Made by a program: the position numbers and the translations under genes
Shown: in pieces, positions 45,793-53,886 of the stretch
Layout: every line of letters begins with the position of its first letter
Position numbering within the stretch: the stretch's first letter is position 1
Assembly (NCBI RefSeq): GCF_006716865.1
Contig: NZ_VFPT01000001.1
Location: 739,001-803,000 of the forward strand
Source: Roseinatronobacter monicus
GTDB taxonomy: Bacteria; Pseudomonadota; Alphaproteobacteria; Rhodobacterales; Rhodobacteraceae
DNA: 64,000 nt
Reading direction: 5' to 3'
Notes under the pieces: model-generated
The model's database searches: none
What the model saw: only the letters and a program-made list of their open reading frames with translations
What the model was told of the DNA's origin: nothing

Positions 45793-46698
45793 ATGACGCA
45801 AGATTGCTCAAGCATCGAGACTGTGCAGGCGCTGCTGTCCGGCCAATCCTATATTGCGGACCGTGCACTTTCGACCGTGGTGTTCCTCGCGCTCAGCCTC
45901 AAGCGTCCCATCTTTCTGGAGGGGGAACCGGGCACCGGCAAGACCGAAATCGCCAAGGCCATTGCCACAGGCCTCGGGCGTCAGTTGATCCGGTTGCAAT
46001 GCTATGAGGGGCTTGATGCGTCCTCGGCGGTCTATGAATGGAACTTCGCTGCCCAGATGATCGCCATTCGTGCGGCTGAAGCGACCGGCGCGGGCCCCGG
46101 TCTGCGCGACAGCCTGTTTGGTCCCGAATTCCTGATCGAGCGCCCGCTTTTGCAGGCCATGCGCCCCCAGCCCGGTGGCGCGCCTGTCCTGCTGATCGAC
46201 GAGATCGACCGCACGGACGAGCCGTTTGAGGCGTTCTTGCTGGAGGCCCTCTCGGAATATCAGGTCACCATCCCCGAATTGGGTGCCATCAAGGCGGCCG
46301 AGCCCCCCATCGTCATTCTGACCTCGAACCGCACGCGCGAGGTGCATGACGCGCTCAAGCGCCGCTGCCTGTATCACTGGGTCGATTATCCCGACTTCAA
46401 GCGGGAACTCGAAATCCTGTCGGCCCGCGCACCCGAAGCCTCGGACACGCTGTCGCGCGAAGTGGTGGCGTTCGTGCAGCGGCTGCGCAATGAAGATCTG
46501 TTCAAGAAACCCGGTGTGGCCGAAACCATCGACTGGGCGAAATGCCTGCTGGCGCTGGATGTGCTGGAACTCTCGCCCGAGGTGATCTCAGACACATTGG
46601 GCGCGATCCTGAAATATCAGGATGACATTGCCCGTCTTCAGGGCATGGAGGCGAAAAAGATCCTTGATGAAGCGCGCCAATCTCTGGAACCTGCATGA
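45793..46698 (+). CDS. MoxR/CoxD-like AAA ATPase
   Basis: A 301-aa AAA+ chaperone of the MoxR group. Walker A is GEPGTGKTEIA (residues about 39-49), Walker B LLIDEIDR (about 136), and sensor 1 ILTSNRTREVHD. Such ATPases act with VWA proteins to mature metalloenzymes or activate complexes; a VWA/CoxE-like gene follows after 77 bp, the usual pairing. No carbon monoxide dehydrogenase genes are present, so the client is unknown. Start has a GGGAGGG ribosome site. Confidence 0.9.
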   Translation: MTQDCSSIETVQALLSGQSYIADRALSTVVFLALSLKRPIFLEGEPGTGKTEIAKAIATGLGRQLIRLQCYEGLDASSAVYEWNFAAQMIAIRAAEATGAGPGLRDSLFGPEFLIERPLLQAMRPQPGGAPVLLIDEIDRTDEPFEAFLLEALSEYQVTIPELGAIKAAEPPIVILTSNRTREVHDALKRRCLYHWVDYPDFKRELEILSARAPEASDTLSREVVAFVQRLRNEDLFKKPGVAETIDWAKCLLALDVLELSPEVISDTLGAILKYQDDIARLQGMEAKKILDEARQSLEPA

Positions 46699-46763
46699 TC
46701 ATTTTCTTGCCGGAAATACTCTGGGGTGAATTGGCGCAGCCAAGAGGGGCAAAGCCCCTGATC
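46699..46763 (+). repeat. Short 3'-flanking repeat, family 2, copy d
   Basis: ATTTTCTTGCCGGAAATACT begins directly after the MoxR-like stop, then CTGGGGTGAATTGGCGC and the hairpin AGGGGC/GCCCCT. It is nearly the same as copy b and includes the hairpin. Confidence 0.78.
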
Positions 46764-46775
46764 GCGGGCTGAGCG

Positions 46776-48035
46776 ATGGCGCGCTACACCGATCTGGACA
46801 TCCCCGAAGATGGCAAACTGGTTGACAATATAACCCATTTTGCGCGTGCGCTGCGCCGCGCGGGCCTGCCCATCGGACCGGGGCGTGTCCAAGCCGCGAT
46901 CGAGGCAGTGGCGGTGGCGGGGTTTGACCGCAAGCCGGATTTCTACTGGGTATTGCATGCGGTTTTCGTCAATCGCCCCGAAGAGCGGCAGGTTTTCAAT
47001 CAGATTTTCCAGCTCTATTGGCGCGATCCGCGCTATCTGGAACATATGATGTCGATGATGCTGCCAGCCATCCGCAATGTTGCCGAGCAGAAAGCCGCCG
47101 AGGCTGCGGCCAAACGTGCTGCCGAAGCGCTTCTGGACGGGGCCGAGGCACCGGATCTGCCGCAGGGTGGCGATGAGACGGAGAATACCGAAATCGAGAT
47201 CGACGCCTCGCAAACCGCATCCAGCGATGAGCGTCTGCGCAGTCTTGATTTTGAGCAGATGTCCACGCAAGAGGCCGCGCAGGCGCGGCGTATGCTGGCG
47301 CGTCTGTCGCTGCCGGTCAAACCCCTCGCCACGCGCCGCCTGCGCGCTGATTTTCGGGGCCGCAAACCGGATTGGCGCGGCACATTGCGCGCGGCCATCC
47401 GGCAGGGGGGCGAGGTCACGAAACTGCACCACCGCCGCCCCGTCACGCGCTGGCCTGCGCTGGTGGTGCTGTGCGACATCTCAGGTTCTATGTCGCAATA
47501 TTCGCGTATGGTGTTGCATTTCGTCCATGCTGTGGCCAATCGGCAGGGGCAGGGCTGGTCGAAGGTTCACGCCTTCACCTTTGGCACAAGGCTGACCAAT
47601 ATCACCCGCCATCTGCGCACCCGCGATGTCGATGCCGCGCTGAATGCCGCCGGAGCCGAGGCGCAGGACTGGCAGGGGGGCACGCGCATCGGCGGCTGTT
47701 TGCGCAGCTTCAATGTGGATTGGACGCGCCGTGTGTTGGGGCAGGGGGCGGTGGTGCTGCTGATCTCGGACGGGCTGGACCGCGACGACCCCGCCTTGCT
47801 CGCACGCGAAATGGAGCGGCTGCACCTGTCTTCCAAGCGCCTGATCTGGCTGAACCCGCTTCTGCGCTGGGACAGTTTCGCGCCGCGCGCACGTGGCGTG
47901 CGCGCCATGCTGCCCCATGTGGACGCTTTTCGTGCCGCCCATTCCATCGCGTCAATCGAGGCTTTGGCCGAAGCGATTTCCGACCCGCAGGACCGGGGCG
48001 AGAAAGCGCGCCTGATGGCAATGCTGAACGATTGA
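46776..48035 (+). CDS. VWA domain-containing CoxE-like protein
   Basis: A 419-aa protein with a C-terminal von Willebrand A domain (about residues 220-400). The metal-ion-dependent adhesion site reads CDISGSMSQYS (DxSxS), with later Thr/Asp positions in GTRL and SDGLDRDD. The N-terminal half is helical, with an Ala/Glu-rich stretch and an acidic linker (about 140-165). It is the expected partner of the MoxR-like ATPase upstream. Cytosolic; client unknown. Confidence 0.9.
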   Translation: MARYTDLDIPEDGKLVDNITHFARALRRAGLPIGPGRVQAAIEAVAVAGFDRKPDFYWVLHAVFVNRPEERQVFNQIFQLYWRDPRYLEHMMSMMLPAIRNVAEQKAAEAAAKRAAEALLDGAEAPDLPQGGDETENTEIEIDASQTASSDERLRSLDFEQMSTQEAAQARRMLARLSLPVKPLATRRLRADFRGRKPDWRGTLRAAIRQGGEVTKLHHRRPVTRWPALVVLCDISGSMSQYSRMVLHFVHAVANRQGQGWSKVHAFTFGTRLTNITRHLRTRDVDAALNAAGAEAQDWQGGTRIGGCLRSFNVDWTRRVLGQGAVVLLISDGLDRDDPALLAREMERLHLSSKRLIWLNPLLRWDSFAPRARGVRAMLPHVDAFRAAHSIASIEALAEAISDPQDRGEKARLMAMLND

Positions 48036-48087
48036 TCTTGGCACAGGTTTGCGGCACGATGGGCCATAGCTCAGGGAGGGCCGCGAG

Positions 48088-48411
48088 ATGCAGATCAGCG
48101 CAACCAATGACGAGCAGACAGTCATTTCCACATTCGAGATGACACCGGGCACCTGCACCGATGTGCTCGAAGCCTTGCAGGATGCTTATGACAAGGTGAT
48201 CCGCCACCAGCCGGGATTTCGGGGTGCCGCGATCCATGTCAATGATGCCCAGACGCGCATTTCCACCTATTCGCGGTGGCGCGAGCGGGCAGATTTTCAG
48301 GCCATGCTGCGCACATCAGAGATGCGCGCGCGCAACCGCGCCATTGCCGTGCAATGCGCGCGCTTCGAGCCGGTGATGTATGAGGTCGCCGCGACCTATG
48401 CGGCGGAGTAG
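48088..48411 (+). CDS. Antibiotic biosynthesis monooxygenase (ABM) domain protein
   Basis: A 107-aa dimeric alpha-beta barrel protein. The pattern TFEMTPGTCTDVLEALQDAYDKV and the ...HQPGFRGAAIHVNDAQTRISTYSRW block match ABM domains, which include small monooxygenases, haem-degrading enzymes and many uncharacterised stress proteins. No antibiotic pathway is implied. Start has a strong GGGAGGG site 16 bases upstream and GCGAG nearer. Confidence 0.85.
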   Translation: MQISATNDEQTVISTFEMTPGTCTDVLEALQDAYDKVIRHQPGFRGAAIHVNDAQTRISTYSRWRERADFQAMLRTSEMRARNRAIAVQCARFEPVMYEVAATYAAE

Positions 48412-48423
48412 GGCAGTCCCAGA

Positions 48424-48984
48424 ATGCGTGTCTTTCTTGGGCTGGAATTGCCCGCGCATATCCGCAGTCATTTGGTGCTGCAACAGTTTCTGCTGCCGGT
48501 GAAGCGCAAGCTGCCGCCCGAGAGTTTCCACATCACGCTGGTCTTTCTGGGGGAGGCGGAGATGGCCCAGCTAGAGGCGCTGGATGAAGCGCTGACGCGG
48601 CTGGAAGTGCCTGATTTTTCCGTTCAGGTTTCAGGGCTTGGCCTGTATGGCAAGTCAAAACCGCATAACCTGCACGCCTGTGTTGCTCCGGCCCCTCAAT
48701 TGATGGCGCTCCAGCAAAAGCTGATGCGGCTGGCGCGTGTCGCGGGCTTTGCGCCCGAAGCGCGGCGCTACAGCCCGCATGTCACCCTGTCCTATTTGCG
48801 TCCCGGCAGTTTCAATCAGGCGGAACTGGAAGCCGCTGTCGCGCGCGACGCGACGTTTCGCACCGAGGCGTTTGAGGTCAGTGAAATCGCCCTGTTCCGG
48901 TCGCATCTGCGCGCTGATGGTGCGCAATACGATGTGTTGGAGCGCTACCCATTGTCCGCGCAGGGGCGCGATGTGAAGCAATAG
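48424..48984 (+). CDS. thpR: RNA 2',3'-cyclic 3'-phosphodiesterase
   Basis: A 186-aa 2H phosphoesterase (LigT family) that opens 2',3'-cyclic phosphates in RNA. Both HxT motifs are there: FHITLVFLG (about residues 39-47) and PHVTLSYLR (about 119-127). It is convergent with the metallopeptidase gene, and the two coding regions overlap by 40 bases at their 3' ends. Confidence 0.93.
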   Translation: MRVFLGLELPAHIRSHLVLQQFLLPVKRKLPPESFHITLVFLGEAEMAQLEALDEALTRLEVPDFSVQVSGLGLYGKSKPHNLHACVAPAPQLMALQQKLMRLARVAGFAPEARRYSPHVTLSYLRPGSFNQAELEAAVARDATFRTEAFEVSEIALFRSHLRADGAQYDVLERYPLSAQGRDVKQ

Positions 48985-49676
48985 CTGTGCAGCAGCGCAC
49001 CATTGTCGCGCAGCCAGTGCCGGTGTTGCTTATATTCGGGCATCAGTTGCGCCACGCAGGCCCAGAAGTTGCGCGAATGGTCCATGTGTTCGAGATGCGC
49101 CACTTCATGGGCGGCGACATAATGCAGCACCTCCGGCGGGGCCATGATCAGCCGCCATGAATACATCAGCCGTCCTTGTGCCGTGCATGACCCCCAGCGC
49201 GAGCGCGTGTCGCGCAGCGCAATCGCGGCGATGGGCCGTCCAAGGGCTGCGGCATAGCGTTCAGAGGCGGGCACGAGTGCAGCACGCGCGCTGGCCTTGA
49301 GATAGGTGGCGACGCGCAGCGCGGTGCGGGTGCCGGTCGGGTCCGGCGGGACCAGAAGCTGTGCGCCCTCGACGCCAAGGCGTGGGCCGGCCCCTTGCAT
49401 GATTCGCACGATCTTGCCATGCAGCATGATTTCGCGGCCGATCCCGACGGGGCTTATCTCTGGAACGCGGGTGACTGCGGCGCGCAACCAGCTTTCGCGC
49501 TCTTGCAGGAATTCCAGCGCGTCTTGCAACCGCAGGCTTTTGGGCAGTGTCAGTGTGACCCGCCCGTCAAGGCCCGATACCCGCAAACTCAGCCTGCGGG
49601 CCTGACCGGAACGGCGCAACACCACTGCAATCTCGGGTGTTCCTTGCAAAATGGCGATTCCGTTCTCGACCCGCAT
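48945..49676 (-). CDS. YgjP-like zinc metallopeptidase (DUF45/M48 type)
   Basis: A 243-aa protein with the zinc site HEVAHLEHMDH (His190, Glu191, His194 and a downstream His) and the preceding RDTRSRWGSCTAQG signature of the YgjP/WLM-related family. The substrate is unknown. The frame extends to 49799, but the ATG at 49676 is the family-like start. Its 3' end overlaps thpR by 40 bases on the opposite strand. Confidence 0.9.
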   Translation of the reverse strand: MRVENGIAILQGTPEIAVVLRRSGQARRLSLRVSGLDGRVTLTLPKSLRLQDALEFLQERESWLRAAVTRVPEISPVGIGREIMLHGKIVRIMQGAGPRLGVEGAQLLVPPDPTGTRTALRVATYLKASARAALVPASERYAAALGRPIAAIALRDTRSRWGSCTAQGRLMYSWRLIMAPPEVLHYVAAHEVAHLEHMDHSRNFWACVAQLMPEYKQHRHWLRDNGALLHSYCFTSRPCADNG

Positions 49677-49835
49677 ATGCCCGCTTTCCCCAAGGTGGCT
49701 TCGTTCACAATACCAGTATCTGGCGCAAAAACTGCCAGCCCTATGACCCGCGCTGCCTCTCAGCCCTTTACAGCATGGTCGAGTTATGGCACGGCGCATA
49801 GCTTGAAGGAAGGCACGCGAATAAAGGAATTGCAG

Positions 49836-50144
49836 ATGTCCAATCCAGAATGGGGCGTTAAGCGCGTCTGCCCTGAAACCGGCAAACGGTTTTATGACCT
49901 GAACAACTCTCCGATCATCAGCCCCTACACGGGCAAGGTGGTTCCACTCGACAGCAATGATCGTCGTGACGACGTGACCACAGCCCCCCTCAAATCCAAG
50001 GCAGCCCCTGCCAAGGAAGAGGATGATCTGCTGGTTGACGATGAAGATGCGGTCGAAGTCGATGATGAACTGCTGGAAGATGACGACGAAGATACCGTCG
50101 CGCTGGATGATCTGGCCGATGTCGCATCGGATGATGACGACTGA
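49836..50144 (+). CDS. TIGR02300 family 'FYDLN acid' protein
   Basis: A 102-aa protein. The N-terminus WGVKRVCPETGKRFYDLN is the TIGR02300 signature and looks like a small metal-binding module with one cysteine pair partner missing. Residues about 60-102 form an extremely acidic Asp/Glu tail. Function unknown; in Rhodobacterales it lies near tRNA-Ala and aroA/cmk/rpsA. The long frame from 49395 is an artefact: AAAGGA before 49836 fixes the start. Confidence 0.9.
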   Translation: MSNPEWGVKRVCPETGKRFYDLNNSPIISPYTGKVVPLDSNDRRDDVTTAPLKSKAAPAKEEDDLLVDDEDAVEVDDELLEDDDEDTVALDDLADVASDDDD

Positions 50145-50175
50145 GTAATCAAGAGCCGCAGGCTGGTGTTTTTTT

Positions 50176-50206
50176 GTTGCACTGGTCTGCGTGCTCTCGT
50201 ATGAGG
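50176..50206 (+). promoter_or_regulatory. Candidate promoter of tRNA-Ala
   Basis: TTGCAC (50177-50182), 17-bp spacer, TATGAG (50200-50205). The predicted start near 50212 is about 25 bases before the tRNA. It is close to the sigma-70 consensus for this GC-rich genome. Confidence 0.55.
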
Positions 50207-50236
50207 CGGCATCGCGGCACGGTTCGTCGCAACAGT

Positions 50237-50312
<76 letters not shown>

Positions 50313-50340
50313 AATTCAAAAATGTTGCAAAACAAGTTTG

Positions 50341-50371
50341 AAAGGCTCGCGCTCGCGGGCCTTTTGCTTTT
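50341..50371 (+). terminator. Rho-independent terminator of tRNA-Ala
   Basis: A 10-bp stem (50341-50350 with 50355-50364, one T-G pair, loop GCTC), then TTTTGCTTTT. Confidence 0.85.
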
Positions 50372-50384
50372 GGGTCATGCCCCC

Positions 50385-50413
50385 TTGCCAACCGTGCCGA
50401 TCAGATTTACCTA
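50385..50413 (+). promoter_or_regulatory. Possible promoter of the thi operon
   Basis: TTGCCA (50385-50390), 17-bp spacer, TACCTA (50408-50413). The -10 is poor. The predicted start falls at the 5' edge of the riboswitch. Confidence 0.3.
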
Positions 50414-50423
50414 ACACGTAACA

Positions 50424-50509
50424 ACCGTTGGGGTGCCCTGTCATAGGGGCTGAGAGGCGCGAGCCAACCCATCGAACCTGATCCGGATTATACCGGCGTA
50501 GGGAACGGT
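50424..50509 (+). promoter_or_regulatory. TPP riboswitch (THI element)
   Basis: ACCGTT (50424-50429) closes with AACGGT (50504-50509) as P1. The conserved CTGAGA of the pyrimidine-binding arm is at 50450-50455 and ACCTGAT of the pyrophosphate arm at 50476-50482. It precedes thiD. Downstream, CCTTGC (50543-50548) can pair with GCAAGG (50562-50567), covering the Shine-Dalgarno, so control is probably on translation. Confidence 0.95.
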
Positions 50510-50576
50510 GACGATCAGGTGCATAGCACCTACATGCCGTATCCTTGCGTTGGACCCATTAGCAAGGAGGGGCATT

Positions 50577-51380
50577 TTGGTTCCCATCGCATTGACCATC
50601 GCAGGCTCTGATTCGGGCGGCGGCGCAGGTATTCAGGCCGATTTGAAGACATTTTCAGCATTGGGCGTTTATGGCGCGTCGGTGATTACGGCGCTGACAG
50701 CACAAAACACCCGCGCCGTCACGATGGTCGAGCCTGCAACCCCTGCCATGATCACGGCCCAGATTGATGCGGTATTCGATGATCTTGATGTGCGCGCGCT
50801 CAAGCTGGGGATGCTGGGCGGCCCCGAGGCGATAGCGACAGTCGCGCAGCGCGTGCAGGGGCGCGGGGTTCCCATTGTGCTGGACCCGGTGATGGTGGCC
50901 AAATCCGGCGACCGGCTGCTGCCGCCCGAGGCATTGGAGGCGCTGCGCCAGCAGCTTTTGCCCTTGGCCGCATTGGTGACCCCGAATCTGCCCGAGGCGG
51001 CGGATCTTTTGGGCACCACCCAAGCGACATCCGAGGCCGAGATGGCCGAGCAAGGCCATGCCCTGCGCGCTATGGGGGCCGACGCTGTGTTGATGAAAGG
51101 CGGGCATGGTACAGGGGAAATCTGTGTTGACCTGCTGATCGAGGGCGGTGCGACCACCCGTTTGACCGCCCGGCGTCATATCACCCGCAACACGCATGGC
51201 ACAGGCTGTACGCTGTCCGCCGCGATTGCGGCCGGTTTTGCGCAAGGCCTGCCCTTGGGGGCGGCGGTGGCGCGCGCGCATGCCTATCTGCAAGGCGCGA
51301 TCCTTGCGGCGGATGATCTGCGGGTCGGGTCGGGGCATGGCCCTGTGCATCATTTTCACAAGGTTTGGGCGCATGACTGA
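50577..51380 (+). CDS. thiD: Hydroxymethylpyrimidine/phosphomethylpyrimidine kinase
   Basis: Phosphorylates HMP and HMP-P to HMP-PP. About 267 aa of the ribokinase-like fold; the start is PIALTIAGSDSGGGAGIQAD, with the anionic-hole motif HGTGCTLSAAI near the C-terminus. No ATG is available: TTG at 50577 follows AAGGAGG (50564-50570) by six bases and matches the family start, so it is taken as the initiator. Longer frames reach back to 50508, inside the riboswitch. Its stop overlaps thiO. Confidence 0.95.
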   Translation: MVPIALTIAGSDSGGGAGIQADLKTFSALGVYGASVITALTAQNTRAVTMVEPATPAMITAQIDAVFDDLDVRALKLGMLGGPEAIATVAQRVQGRGVPIVLDPVMVAKSGDRLLPPEALEALRQQLLPLAALVTPNLPEAADLLGTTQATSEAEMAEQGHALRAMGADAVLMKGGHGTGEICVDLLIEGGATTRLTARRHITRNTHGTGCTLSAAIAAGFAQGLPLGAAVARAHAYLQGAILAADDLRVGSGHGPVHHFHKVWAHD

Positions 51381-52341
51381 TGTGACCATCATCGGGGCAG
51401 GGGTGGCCGGGCTGTGGGCAGCTTGGGAATGCAGCAAGGCCGGACTGACCCCGCGCATTCTGGACCGCAACGGCCCGCCCGGCCCGCATGGCTGTTCATG
51501 GTGGGCCGGTGGAATGCTGGCACCCTATTGCGAAGGGGCCACCGCCGAGGCTGCGATTGTGCGTCACGGCGCGGCGGCGGCGCAGGCTTGGGCCGAGGTG
51601 ACGGAAATCACATATCGCGGGTCGCTGGTCGTTGCCTTGCAGCGTGACCGCGCCGAACTGGCCCGCTTTGCGCGCCGCACATCTGGTCACCGGCTGGTCA
51701 GCACTGATCTGGCGACGTTGGAGCCTGACCTGAGCACGGCCACTCAGGCGCTGTTCTTTGAGGGCGAGGCCCATCTTGACCCGCGCGCGGCCCTGTCTGA
51801 CCTTGTCGCGGCGCTGTCTGCGCGCGGCATAGTGGTTGAGCGGGCCGAGGTGCGGCCCGAAGATATTGACGGGCCGGTTATGGATGCGCGGGGCATGGCC
51901 GCCGCGGTGTCGGGGCTGCGCGGGGTGCGCGGGGAAATGGTGGTGCTGCATGCGCCCGATATCGCGCTGACGCGCCCCGTCCGGCTGCTGCATCCGCGCC
52001 ATGCGCTGTATATCGTGCCGCGTGCGGGGGGGCTGTATATGCTGGGGGCCACCCAGATCGAGAGTGCCGACCGGCGCGGGATTTCGGCGCGCGCGGTGTT
52101 GGAACTGCTGAGTGCGGCCTATGCGCTCGACCCGCGTTTTGCTGAGGCGGAACTGGTGGAAACCGGCACCGATCTGCGCCCTGCCTTCGCCGATAATGTG
52201 CCGCGCGTGGTGGTGCAGGGGCGTATTTTGCACCTCAACGGTCTGTTCCGTCATGGCTATCTGATGGCACCCGCTTTGGCGCGGCAGGCGGTGGCGTTTC
52301 TGACGCAAGGACTTAAAGGGGAACTGGTTTATGAAGATTGA
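51373..52341 (+). CDS. thiO: Glycine oxidase (FAD-dependent)
   Basis: Oxidises glycine to the imine used in thiazole synthesis, the oxygen-dependent alternative to ThiH. A 322-aa DAO-family protein with the FAD site VTIIGAGVAGLWAAWECSKAG at residues 3-23, and the later GWWAGGMLAPYCEG segment. It overlaps thiD by eight bases and thiS by 11. It implies an aerobic thiazole route, together with ThiG, ThiS and ThiF. Confidence 0.94.
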   Translation: MTDVTIIGAGVAGLWAAWECSKAGLTPRILDRNGPPGPHGCSWWAGGMLAPYCEGATAEAAIVRHGAAAAQAWAEVTEITYRGSLVVALQRDRAELARFARRTSGHRLVSTDLATLEPDLSTATQALFFEGEAHLDPRAALSDLVAALSARGIVVERAEVRPEDIDGPVMDARGMAAAVSGLRGVRGEMVVLHAPDIALTRPVRLLHPRHALYIVPRAGGLYMLGATQIESADRRGISARAVLELLSAAYALDPRFAEAELVETGTDLRPAFADNVPRVVVQGRILHLNGLFRHGYLMAPALARQAVAFLTQGLKGELVYED

Positions 52342-52528
52342 GGTCAATGGCACAGCGCATGAGCTCACAGCCGCAACTGTGGCTGAGGCGCTATCCGAAC
52401 TGGGCTGGGGGACAGCGCGCGTGGCCACAGCGCTGAACGGTGAATTCCTGCCCAAAGCCGCACGCCCGACAACAGTTTTGCGCGACGGCGACCGGCTGGA
52501 AGTGCTGGCGCCGATGCAGGGGGGCTGA
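52331..52528 (+). CDS. thiS: Sulfur carrier protein ThiS
   Basis: A 65-aa ubiquitin-like protein ending in the diagnostic Gly-Gly (MQGG) that is adenylylated and thiocarboxylated. The start is inside the thiO end (11-base overlap), and thiG begins three bases after its stop. Confidence 0.95.
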   Translation: MKIEVNGTAHELTAATVAEALSELGWGTARVATALNGEFLPKAARPTTVLRDGDRLEVLAPMQGG

Positions 52529-52531
52529 GCG

Positions 52532-53293
52532 ATGCGCAAGTTTTATGGCGTCAGTCTGGACAGCCCCTTGATGCTGGGCACCGCACAATACCCGTCCCCT
52601 GCTGTGCTTGAGGACGCGTTTCGCAGCTCTGGTGCATCGGTGGCGACCGTGTCCTTGCGGCGCGAGGGCGGGCAGGGGCAGGCGTTCTGGGACATCATTC
52701 GCGGGCTTGGCGTGCATGTCCTGCCCAATACCGCAGGCTGCTACAGCGCGCGCGAGGCGATCACTACGGCGCAGATGGCGCGCGAAATGTTCGAGACGAA
52801 CTGGATCAAGCTGGAAGTGATCGGACATGCCGACACGTTGCAGGCCGACCCGTTCGGGCTGTTGGAGGCGACCGAAGCGCTTGCCGCTGACGGGTTCGAG
52901 GTGTTCCCCTACACCACCGAAGATCAGGTTCTGGCCGCGCGCTTGCTGGAGGCAGGCGCGACAGTGCTGATGCCTTGGGGCGCGCCCATCGGCTCTGGCC
53001 TTGGGTTGAACAACCGCTACGGGCTGAAAACCCTGCGCGCAGCTTTTCCCGATGTGCCGATGGTGATTGATGCGGGTCTTGGCCTGCCCAGCCATGCCGC
53101 CGATGCGATGGAGATGGGCTTTGACGCGGTGCTGCTGAACACCGCCGTGGCGCAGGCGGGTGATCCGGTTGCAATGGCGCGGGCCTTCGCGCTGGCGGCG
53201 CAAGCGGGTGCGCTGGCCCAAGCCGCTGACCCGATGGAGCCGCGCGACATGGCCGCCCCCTCGACCCCTGTTATTGGAAAGGCATGGCTATGA
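52532..53293 (+). CDS. thiG: Thiazole synthase
   Basis: Forms the thiazole ring from DXP, glycine imine and ThiS thiocarboxylate. The 253-aa TIM-barrel protein has Lys93 in [11 protein letters not shown], which makes the Schiff base with DXP, and [10 protein letters not shown] as the phosphate site. Overlaps thiE by ten bases. Confidence 0.96.
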   Translation: MRKFYGVSLDSPLMLGTAQYPSPAVLEDAFRSSGASVATVSLRREGGQGQAFWDIIRGLGVHVLPNTAGCYSAREAITTAQMAREMFETNWIKLEVIGHADTLQADPFGLLEATEALAADGFEVFPYTTEDQVLAARLLEAGATVLMPWGAPIGSGLGLNNRYGLKTLRAAFPDVPMVIDAGLGLPSHAADAMEMGFDAVLLNTAVAQAGDPVAMARAFALAAQAGALAQAADPMEPRDMAAPSTPVIGKAWL

Positions 53294-53886
53294 CATTGCC
53301 GCGATTCTACCCGATCTTCGACTCGGTTGACTGGCTGGAACGGGCGCTGCCCCTTGGCGTGAAATTTGTGCAACTGCGCATCAAAGAGCGCGACCCAGAT
53401 GCGTTGCGGCTGGACATCCGCGTGGGGCTTGCCATGGCGCGGACGCATGGGGCGGCGCTGGTGGTCAATGACCATTGGCAACTGGCCATTGAGGAAGGGG
53501 CCGACTGGCTGCATCTGGGGCAGGAGGATCTGGACGCGGCAGACCTGCCCGCGATCCGGCGCGCGGGGCTGAAGCTGGGCCTGTCGACACATGACCATGC
53601 CGAGCTTGACCGCGCCTTGGCGCTGGCCCCTGATTATGTAGCGCTGGGGCCAGTTTACCCCACGATCCTCAAGCAGATGAAATGGCACCAGCAGGGGCTG
53701 GCGCGCGTGACCGAATGGAAGGGGCTGGTGGGGAATATCCCGCTGGTGGCCATTGGGGGCATGTCCGTGGACCGTGCATTGGGCGCGTTTGAGGCGGGCG
53801 CGGATGTCGTCTCGGCGGTGACGGATATCACGCTGAACCCCGACCCAGAGGCGCGCATCGCTGAATGGCTTGGGGTCTGCGCATGA
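53284..53886 (+). CDS. thiE: Thiamin phosphate synthase
   Basis: Couples HMP-PP with thiazole phosphate. A 200-aa TIM barrel with [10 protein letters not shown] (substrate-binding Gln/Arg/Lys), VVNDHWQLA, and GPVYPTILK near 120, GGMSVDRAL near 156. It starts at 53284 or at 53290 (MTLPRF). Overlaps thiF by four bases. Confidence 0.93.
   Translation: MAMTLPRFYPIFDSVDWLERALPLGVKFVQLRIKERDPDALRLDIRVGLAMARTHGAALVVNDHWQLAIEEGADWLHLGQEDLDAADLPAIRRAGLKLGLSTHDHAELDRALALAPDYVALGPVYPTILKQMKWHQQGLARVTEWKGLVGNIPLVAIGGMSVDRALGAFEAGADVVSAVTDITLNPDPEARIAEWLGVCA

Noticed and set aside
49395..49835. Long N-terminal extension of the FYDLN protein
   Set aside because: It is antisense to the metallopeptidase start; the family begins at 49836 with a good ribosome site.
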